From Babylonia areolata (taxonomy: Eukaryota; Mollusca; Gastropoda; Neogastropoda; Buccinidae), in assembly GCF_041734735.1 (NCBI RefSeq), contig NC_134897.1, positions 5,247,704 through 5,311,703 on the forward strand: 64,000 nucleotides of DNA, read 5' to 3'. The notes under the pieces are model-generated. The model did not search any database and had not been told where the DNA came from. It saw nothing but the letters and a program-made list of their open reading frames with translations. The position numbers and the translations under genes are program-made. Shown piece by piece: positions 56,886 to 64,000 of this stretch (positions are counted from its first letter, which is position 1; each line of letters opens with the position of its first letter).

Positions 56886-57548
56886 GAACTATAATTTATT
56901 TTATTATAATTGTTTGTGCTTTGTATTTAATAACTCTGTTATGTTTTGGATTCACATTTGTGAAGGGAGATAAATGGAAGTAATGATGGATTGTGGAATG
57001 TCAGTGTGGGAATAAGGTGGTAAAAAATCATTTATTTTACGTGGGTGCTTTGAAACCAGTTAGCCGTCACGTGACTGATGTGTGATACAACTACTACTAC
57101 TACTTACAAAATTACTTGACTGTTTGCATGCTGCCTTAGTTAAAACTACTGTTACTTTGTGCAGACAATGTACTGTCAATAATGAAATGCTTTTACACAA
57201 AGATATGGAGGAGAGCGGAAGACTGACACAGTTACGATTTCTAAATGGTAACCCTCAGGGTTTAGGGCTTTTGCTCCAAGAATTCCTAATGTGTTGTTCA
57301 GAGCTTCTACTGAGAGGAAGGCGATGCGGTCTTCGAGGTGCAGCGGAGACCCGGAGTAGTGCTGAGCGACGGCCCGGAGGAGACAGTTCTGCCCAAGGAG
57401 CAGGCTGACTACAGTTTCCAGCGGCAGGGAAGCTGCTGCTGAAGCGGAACTGCCTGCGGGGGAGGCGGTCCGGCCTTCTGTGGGTTGAGGGTGCTCCCCA
57501 CGTTTTGCAAAAATCGACTCGGAGGTATTTTCGTACACTTAAAAGATA

Positions 57549-57594
<46 letters not shown>

Positions 57595-58061
57595 TTTGTT
57601 TGACACAGTCCGTTGCTCGTCTCGGTCTGTGGTGTGAGAGAGAGCACGCAACCATTTATTTCAATATTTTCCCCAAATTGTTGTTCTCACAACAACATGG
57701 CTCGTGACAGTGTGTGTGTGTGTGTGTGTGTGTGTAATGTGGGAGATGGGGAATGTGTGTGTGAGTGTGTGTGTGTGGGGGGGGGGGGGGGGGCGCGGGG
57801 GGGGGGGGGGGGGTTGGGGGGACTGGGAGGGGCGGCAATATCCACATTTAATTCCCCTGTGTTCTTTCCATTGTTTCGTTCCTCAGACGGAAAAATCGTA
57901 AATTTGTTCAAATAACATTGTAATATGTACTCTATATGTCTTCGCCTGTCAAGAGACGTAAAGAAGGCATGTAAAAGAGTGGAGGGGAAGAAATGTAGAG
58001 CTATGGAGAGCTGGACAGTACAAAGTCTTCAGAGAAGAAGCCCCCCTCAGTCAAGTGTTTC
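56886..58061. other. Gap with possible exon, (GT)n and G-run tracts
   Basis: (GT)n at 57558-57592 and 57712-57736, and a G-rich stretch at 57778-57825 with quadruplex potential. A GC-richer island at 57230-57500 is described separately. The rest shows nothing I can support. Confidence 0.5.
57230..57538 (-). CDS. Possible minus-strand exon, unrecognised
   Basis: A GC-richer island in AT-rich DNA with an open minus-strand frame. The peptide includes TASPAGSSASAAASLPLETV, LLLGQNCLLRAVAQHYSGS and PLHLEDRIAFLSVEALNNTL, with a leucine-rich, helix-forming middle. No start or splice site is clear. It could be a host exon or a scrap of an unrecognised element. Confidence 0.22.
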
Positions 58062-58116
58062 GGCCCTTAACTCCTACACTCTAAGGGGCCCTTAACTCCT
58101 ACACTCTAATGGGGCC
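58062..58116. repeat. 26-bp duplication in the LINE/SINE tail
   Basis: The unit ggcccttaactcctacactc with trailing taagg occurs twice in a row. The tail at 39314-39340 has one copy. A short terminal repeat number difference of this kind is common at LINE 3' ends. Confidence 0.8.
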
Positions 58117-58163
58117 AGGCCACACCCAGGTCATGACTCCTGGATGCTCTTGTATTGCCGCCT

Positions 58164-58292
58164 TTTCTTTTTTCTTTTTTCCCCCTGGTCCTCAGCAGGT
58201 TCGAACCCGCGCCTCCAGGTTGGTCGACACTTCAGGACTGAGCCACCTTTTCTGGCAGACGTTTTAACCATTGAGCCATCGTACGCCTAGTT
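58164..58292 (-). mobile_element. tRNA-derived SINE head (or tRNA pseudogene)
   Basis: Minus strand: an A box TGGCTCAATGG (about 58270-58280) and a second A-box-like TGGCTCAGTCC (about 58235-58247) precede a B box GGTTCGAACCT (58199-58209). An A-rich stretch follows (gaaaaaagaaaaaagaaaa on the minus strand, 58162-58185). It then joins sequence shared with the R2-type LINE tail at 39314-39390. It is either a SINE inserted in the LINE 3'UTR or a SINE that borrowed the LINE's tail. It is not a functional tRNA: the cloverleaf is not closed. Confidence 0.6.
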
Positions 58293-58541
58293 TGAATAGG
58301 GAAAATTTAATACTTATGAAGTTTACTTTCATTCCTCCTCGACCAGATCCAGCTGGAACTCTTTTCTGCTGCTTCTGCCATTTCCTTGAGAGCCCATGTC
58401 CTCTCTCTGCCAGAAATTGACAGCTGTTTCATGAGGCTGTAGGCAGATGCGCCCACAAACCCTCTTGCACCAATCTCTATGGCGAGGACTTTGGCTTGGA
58501 AGCCAGATTATCTCAGGCTGCTGACTAAACTAGCATACTTC

Positions 58542-59651
58542 TCAGTCTTGTAGATGTGGGCTTCCTCCGTTCTGCTTTTGTATGGCACAGTGAGCTGAAT
58601 CAGAATCGCTTGTTTCGTTGCCTTGGAGTGGAGTACTGTGTCGGGTCTCATGCCGCTCTTGCTGATGATTCCCGGGTGTTTTCCCCTCTGGTAGGTCAGC
58701 TGTGCATTCCCAATCTTCGGCACCATAAAACAGCCCACGTTTCCATGCTTTGGAAACTTTGGATGCTGTTCCTGGCCATACCTTATTGCCTGTTGCCGAG
58801 CGGAACTCTACTGGAACTTCTGGTAGGGTTGGTGCTCCTTGGACAGTGCTCACCACGTGTGCAATTTCTTTTAGCACTTGGTTGTGCCTCCATGTGTACC
58901 GTCCTTGGCTCAACGCCGCTTTGCATGAGCTGAGGACATGTTCCACTGTTTGTTTGCCATGGCAGAGTGGGCACGCAGGGTCATCTGCTTTCCCCCATTT
59001 CACCAAAATTGTATTTGAGGGAAGGAGGTCGTACACATATCCTAGGATGAAGCTGATCCTCAGAGGGGCCATGTTCCACATGTCGCTCCAGCCGAGGTTC
59101 CTTTGGAGTTCTTTTTCCCATGATGTCCACTGCCCCTGCTGGCCTTGCTGGCCTTCCTTCTGGACTCTTTTATCATCCTCTTCCTTCTTGATTTCCTGTA
59201 TGATCATGTCTCTTTTTGCTTTCCCCCTTGCCTTGGACCACCATTCCATCTTTGTCGATCCCAGGCCTTGGCTGTTGGTTTGGGTGTGTCCTATTGTTTC
59301 CTTTGTCTTAAGGCTTTCTTTCGCTGCACTGACTGCCTCCCTGACTTTCCATTTTCTGCCAGTCTTCAGCTTGGGTTTGTTGGATCTCACAATACTGTCA
59401 CCTGAGTCTTCGAGCATGCTGAGAAGTCTTGCCTTTCCTACCTTGTATTCTTCGACAAGGGACTTCAGAGGTAGCCTCAGCTTTGCTTGGTGACAGTAGA
59501 GTGCCACGTCAGTGAGACCAGGTGGGACACCAAGCCATATGCATGTGTACTTGTTGATCTTTGCCTCAATCGACTCGACTGTGCTACAGCTGATATCATT
59601 TATCAGGAGAGGCCACAGGACTTTGGTATCAGCGTGGACTGTAGGCACCAC
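58542..59651 (-). pseudogene. R2-type LINE: RT thumb, linker and CCHC region
   Basis: A 369-codon open stretch, the longest in this element. It covers the RT thumb (CIWLGVPPGLTDVALYC, LRLPLKSLVEEYKVGKARLL), a charged linker (RKWKVREAVSAAKESLKTKE, EIKKEEDDKRVQKEGQQGQQ), the block RNLGWSDMWNMAPLRISFIL, and the zinc knuckle CPLCHGKQTVEHVLSSC followed by GRYTWRHNQVLKE. After the WKRGLFYGAEDWECTADL start of the nuclease it drifts out of frame near 58740; the nuclease continues in another frame at 58508-58738. Confidence 0.75.
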
Positions 59652-60345
59652 ACTTTGTACTTACCAGGAAGACCACTCTGGTCTATGATATGCAGGCCTT
59701 CTTCTGCTGTCTGCTTGGTTTCATTTCCTCTTTTTGTATCTTTCAGGGACTCATCATACAAAGCTTTTGACTGGTTCATCTGGCACCGTTGGAATGGCTT
59801 GGTTGGCTACAGTGAATGTGACCGTTCAGCTACCTTTCCTTTACGCAGTGAGAGGCTCTGTGGTTTCTTTGGTTTGAAGTTCATCCTGGCTGAGGGAACT
59901 AGCTCGTTCAGCCGCTTCAATATTTCACGGGTGTCACCCTCTTTTGTTGAAGGGGCTGTTCTGTCATCCATGAAGGCTTTCAAGTGAGGTATCTGGTATC
60001 CGTTACCGAGGTCGGCTCGATCCGTTCCCTTCATTGAGGTCTTCAAGATCACTTCCATTGCCAGCACGAACAGGATTGGAGAAATTGCACAGTCCATGGC
60101 TATGCCCACTTCCAGATTGATCCAATCTGTCATGTATTCCTTGGTGGTGAACCACATTGAGACGCCATGGAAGTACTTTCCCTGATGTTCGTTGGTACAT
60201 GGTACATCTCGAGATCCAGTTGGATCATCTCATGAGGAACTGACACGTACACATTTGCCAGATCCAGCCATACCACGTCAAGGTTCTTTTTCTTTGTCTT
60301 TGCTCTTTGGATTGCATCCCAAATCACTGTGGCATGTTCTACACA

Positions 60346-60359
60346 CTTTTAAAAAATTA

Positions 60360-60393
<34 letters not shown>

Positions 60394-60523
60394 TTTTTCT
60401 CTCAAGGCCTGACAAAGCGCGTTGGGTTACGCTGCTGGTCAGGCATCTGCTTGGCAGATGTGGTGTAGCGTATATGGATTTGTCCGAACGCAGTGACGCC
60501 TCCTTGAGCTACTGAAACTGAAA
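60346..60523 (-). mobile_element. Hairpin SINE, copy 3, with 7-bp target duplication
   Basis: Inserted in the RT of the R2-type LINE between the codons for GVPGC and the next block. The target sequence CTACACA occurs on both sides (60339-60345 and 60524-60530). The plus strand reads a short AT-rich stretch, (TA)n, a long T run, then the 108-bp core (60401-60508) and a gaaactgaaa end. On the sense (minus) strand this is a TTTCAG start, an A-box-like TAGCTCAAGGAGG, a degenerate B box (GTTCGGACAAATCC), and a poly(A)/(TA)n tail. The folding arms are as in copy 1. Confidence 0.88.
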
Positions 60524-60606
60524 CTACACAGCCAGGAACTCCTGGGATGCCACCTTTCTGGACTGACACATCCAGGTACTCATTTTCTGTGAGGTATTTT
60601 GTCACT

Positions 60607-61212
60607 CTAGCAGCCATGGCAGAGAAGAAGATTTTTCCTTCGACGTTCAGGAGCGATATTGGTTTGAACTGGCTGATGGTACTTGAATTCTGCTCTTTCG
60701 CCGTCAGCTATCATCCAATGGTCGCTGATCTTCATGTCCCTCAATGCTGATCTTATCCCTCTGTGGAGCCACTCAAGGACTTCAGGGCATTTCTTGTACA
60801 GCAGGTACGGTATTCCGTTTGGCCCTGGTGATGATTTGGCCCTGGTTTTCTTGACCACTTTCTGTACTTCCGCAAGGGTTGGTGGTTTATTGCTGAACTT
60901 CTCTGGTTTCCTTGGATGAACCAAACCCTTGAGATCTAGTGATTTCTTGCATTGCAGATCAGAATATGTTTTCATGAGGTGCTGTTCAAGTGTTTCTTTG
61001 GTCCACTGTGACTGTCCCTGATTTGGGCTGCTCGAACAGTTTCCTGGCGAACTGAAAGGGGTCTCAAAAGAAGAATCTTGTGTCTTCTTCTTTTTGCTCC
61101 TTTTCCTCCTTGCTGATTCTGCTTTAGCGAAGGCACTGTGCTTTGTTTTCAGGTCTATCCAAAGTTTATGTAGGCCCTGCTTCTCAAATTCTGAAGCTGT
61201 TTCTTTTTGCAT
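60607..61212 (-). pseudogene. R2-type LINE: N-terminal region and RT fingers
   Basis: A 201-codon open stretch: a basic region (RRKRSKKKKTQDSSFE), KKTYSD-type spacer, PPTLAEVQKVVKKTRAKSSP and GPNGIPYLLYKKCPEVLEWL, the signature RT entry of R2/NeSL/Hero-type elements. The expected 'FRTISLL.VEGKIF' block appears out of frame at its end. Upstream N-terminal pieces lie at 61184-61621 in other frames. Confidence 0.7.
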
Positions 61213-61640
61213 TTCGGATGTTGTCCATTTCTCGTTGTCGCCTGGGTTTTTTAGGTGTTCTTGTCTTTGGTTCTTTCACTCCATAGGTTTCCCGACAGGT
61301 TGTGTACACGATATCTCCGTAGGTGGCTAACTTGTGTTCCAAGGTTCTCTTTCCTATCAGCGCATCAAGTTTTCGAACTATTTTCTGGTCCAACTCTTCC
61401 TATTCCGTTTTTGCACTTGCAGGTGGCAAGTTTAGTTTCTGGCGTTTGGCTTCAAGATCTTGTAGAAATGATTCGTCTGAATTATCAGCGTAGATGTCCT
61501 TGGCACTGTGGTTTGAATCCTGGCCTTGGTTTTCCGACGTCTTCTCTGCTGGTGCAGTGCGCTGCTGAGCATTAGTCAGATTCTTCATACAACCCTTTTT
61601 TTCAGTCCTTTGGATCTTCATGCCACGTTCAGTGGAGAAT

Positions 61641-63491
61641 TCCTGCCCATAATAATGAATGGTATAATTATACTACAATGTTATTAACCATTTAAAAAGT
61701 TTTTCCGTTTTTTAAACGGAAAAGTACAGGGGATGAAACGTGGATATTGCCTCTGTGTGTGTGTGTGTAGTGTAGTGTCGAGCCTGCGCAAATTTGTCGA
61801 CCATTGTGGCTGTGAGACTGCAAATTGGTCCACTGTGATATGGTGTGTGTGTGTGTGTGTGTGTGTTTGGAGTGGGCGGGTGTGCGTTTTCACGCTTGGG
61901 TCGATGTGTGCGTGTGCGAGGGTGCACACACTGGGAGCTTACTGCGCCATTTTCTTTCAAGTTTTCATCTTAAGTATACCTTAACTTGTCATTCCTTGCA
62001 CTGCATTTTTCGGTTACATCGCATTTGTTTTCACCACAAAAAGAAACTATGTTCGCTGAAACTAAAATCAACTTCAGTACTTGATCCTCCCCCACCCCAT
62101 CTCCCCTCCTCCCCACACCTGAAACACCGCGTTCTCTTTTGCGTCAGTCTCAGTAACTGATGCTGTATGCAGTAATTTCGTAAAGGTCTCTGTGATGTTT
62201 GGAACAATATCTTTTAATGTAGTTTATGTTTGAAGACCTGCTATTCTTGAGGATTTATTAGCGGGGAGGGCGGGGCTGCAATTTGATCTAGATCTATATT
62301 GTCTTTGACAACCAAAAAAAGTGAAATACCGGGAACGTGGGCTGCTTCAGAAGGAATTGTTCAGTTTGAAGCATGCAACTTTCAGTTATATGAATACTTG
62401 TTTCTGATGAAAAGCAGAAAATATCATTTGGGTCGATATATGTTGATAGGCCTACTGGTAACACTAAATATGAGCTTGTTTATTCACCCACTAGGTCAGT
62501 CAGTGGATAAGATGTTTGATGAAGCGAGCTAAACATCGAGGATTTTATGACCCGAGTAAGAAAGATGCTGCGTCAAACTAAGTTTTGAAGCTGCTCCTTG
62601 CCTCAAAAGCCCACAATGACAGCAAACTATTTGTGTCTTCTGATGAGAGTGAATAAACATTGTTCTTTCAGAATTGTGAAAAAGCAAGGAGAATCCCCAA
62701 ACCAAACTGACGTACGCAATATTCTGCTTTTCCGGAACTGTTCCACTTCATTTTACATGGTTTGCTTTGTGACGTCAGTCAGCTATGGCATGTCAGCTTG
62801 AACTGTTATTATACCAAGTGTAAACTGAATGAACCCGTCTATACTGCAAGAGCTACTTTTAGGCAGCGGCCGCGAGCAGCCAAAACATTATTTGGTAACT
62901 CCAAACACCGCTGTCTGCTAGGAGTTGCTCAGCATGTTGCACTCGGCCTCCGAATGATATGAAAAAGAGACATATTAAAGATTGTATTATTGTTAAAAAA
63001 AAACAAACCCAACTTAATATGTCTTTCAAAGCTAGGTACTGCATGTTTTACAGACATCCACGCTTGGACGGTAAGAGGAATCACCAAAACATTCAGTGAT
63101 GATTGACACTCACTCCGTCACTGTTGGCTTTTAGGATTGGCCCGTTTGCTACTGTCTTCATTGCTCACATTACAGCTAAAATAACGAACAATGCATTTGT
63201 TATGCTTAAAATCATTACTTGCTTTCTTCGAGATACTCGCATTTCTGTTTACAGGGGTTTTCTATGTTTTTCAACTAGTTTGAATGTTTGAAAAAGCATG
63301 TCTATTTTTACACAGGGGAATCTGTAGCGACAACAATGAAGCACAGAACTACAGGGGCGGCAACTCTGTTGTCTACACGAACAGTAACTTATATTCACAA
63401 CGGATAACAACTTTTAGATCAAAACGCTTGCCAGAAAAACAGGCCTCGTGTGTTCTGAGTATAAACTAACACGGATCTAGATATACACAGG
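61641..63491. other. Gap: microsatellites and probable upstream region of the last exon
   Basis: (GT)n runs at 61751-61768 and 61842-61866, then mixed AT-rich DNA. A SINE or LINE signature was not found. The last few hundred bases before 63492 are the likely promoter/5'UTR or preceding intron of the final exon, but no TATA box or initiator can be assigned with confidence. Confidence 0.4.
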
Positions 63492-63944
63492 ATGAAACGG
63501 GGAGACGAAACAATGCTTCCCAGCGAAGCTGACACACATGCCACCACCGACCCAGTGGAACCGATTGGTCAGAAAGTGAGGATAGCGATTGATTCCATCA
63601 AGGAGAGTAGTATGGAGGCTTTAGCAGAATCTGTGGAGAAAGGGGTCAGCGAAGCCTTGAAGAACGAGGAACAGGGGCGAAAATCAGAATTTGCAGAGGT
63701 GACCAAGTTCCATAATGACGAATATAATGGACGCTCGAGATCAGATAAAGAAACGTCTGTTGCAGAATCTTTGAACTCTGTGCGCGCAGCTCGGAGGATG
63801 ACACTGAAGAATCCAGACCACAGGATAGCCTCACTCCCTTACACTGCACCTGTCATCAGGTTTGGAGGTGCGGAGCAGAGGTTGAGTAACGAGAACTTAG
63901 CTGTTCAACGGTCGGATGAATATTGGAGAGAGTATGATCACATG
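63492..63944 (+). CDS. Coding exon of an unrecognised host gene (likely first)
   Basis: Open from ATG 63492 (MKRGDETMLPSEADTH) for exactly 151 codons to a consensus donor, CACATG|GTACGT (GT at 63945-63946), phase 0. Beyond the donor the frame soon stops, as expected for an intron. The peptide is hydrophilic and acidic/basic mixed: a helix-prone segment (IAIDSIKESSMEALAESVEK and following) could form a coiled coil. Then come a Ser/Arg-rich stretch (NGRSRSDKETSVAESL), RRMTLKNPDHRIASLPYTAP and an aromatic end, SDEYWREYDHM. No signal peptide or membrane span is seen. It is clean of repeats and continues past the window. Function unknown. Confidence 0.75.
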
Positions 63945-64000
63945 GTACGTGTTGATTGTTTAAGTTTTTAGAAAGTAGATTATGTGTGCGTGCGAGTATA

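Larger units (their letters stand above)
58062..61640 (-). mobile_element. R2-superclade LINE with restriction-like endonuclease
   Basis: A nearly complete element on the minus strand. The N-terminal region (MKIQRTEKKG at 61621) is followed by RT fingers (RAKSSPGPNGIPYLLYKKCP), SVQKGGIPGVPGC, VVWLDLANVYVSVPHEM (motif A), ISPILFVLAMEVILK (motif B), AFMDD (motif C, at about 59950) and FKPKKPQSLSLRKGKV. Then come a CCHC knuckle (CPLCHGKQTVEHVLSSC at about 58970) and a restriction-like endonuclease (SGMRPDTVLHSKATKQAIL, QLTVPY, AHIYKTEKYASL), with a C-terminus around IEIGARGFVGASAYS. Frameshifts and stops occur between several blocks. In the endonuclease core, Gln stands where Glu is usual (LTVPY motif), probably an inactivating change. 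This lineage inserts with a PD-(D/E)xK nuclease, unlike E1/E2. Confidence 0.85.

Noticed and set aside
58750-59493. A 247-codon plus-strand frame
   Set aside because: It is the antisense of the R2-type LINE thumb and CCHC region.
62299-62532. A 77-codon plus-strand frame before the last exon
   Set aside because: No splice sites of the right phase and no coding-like bias; its length is within chance expectation for this composition.

Overview
This window looks like eukaryotic nuclear DNA from an animal, most likely a gastropod mollusc. That is inferred from the repeat families and from the very high (CA)n/(GT)n load, not proven. I see no operons, Shine-Dalgarno sites, CRISPR arrays, rRNA or true tRNA genes. 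Host coding sequence is sparse. The best cases are a 151-codon exon with a consensus splice donor at the right end (63492-63944, +) and a 479-codon single-exon reading frame (31731-33170, -) downstream of a strong splice acceptor. Weaker exon candidates lie at 12251-12389 (+), 16105-16366 (-), 22684-22803 (+) and about 57230-57538 (-).

Most of the window is layered mobile-element debris. 0-10 kb: a Penelope-like scrap, an 840-bp SINE, a palindromic minisatellite and an old DIRS-like fossil. 10-17 kb: a large LTR-like repeat, a possible terminal exon with its 3'UTR, then two Jockey/CR1-group LINE pieces, one with an uninterrupted reverse-transcriptase palm. 17-23 kb: an RNase H-bearing LINE piece, microsatellites and a 2.5-kb CT-rich minisatellite. 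23-31 kb: an endonuclease/RT LINE without its RT core (E1), a 5'-truncated relative (E3), another LTR-like end, a hairpin SINE, and L1/Tx1-like and L2-like LINE tails. 31-38 kb: the 479-codon frame, a probable solo LTR and an I/Jockey-group LINE with ORF1 zinc knuckles. 39-47 kb: 150-bp inverted arms about 2.5 kb apart enclosing an R2-type LINE scrap, then further LTR-like copies. 47-52 kb: a near full-length relative of E1 (E2). 53-57 kb: a pogo/Tigger-type element with TA duplications that keeps only a CENP-B-like DNA-binding exon, a 460-bp dispersed repeat, and a second RNase H LINE piece. 58-62 kb: a nearly complete R2-superclade LINE with a restriction-like endonuclease, carrying a hairpin SINE inserted in its RT with a 7-bp target duplication.

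The most informative signals are three. (1) A ~120-bp SINE present three times, whose pairing is kept through wobble changes. (2) Two consecutive hairpins at the 5' ends of E1 and E2, with a compensatory base-pair change. (3) Several non-autonomous or chimeric derivatives: E1 without an RT core, the R2-type scrap lacking its endonuclease, and the pogo element lacking its catalytic domain. All elements judged by reading frame are damaged, so the region behaves as a graveyard of at least six LINE lineages, not one working system.
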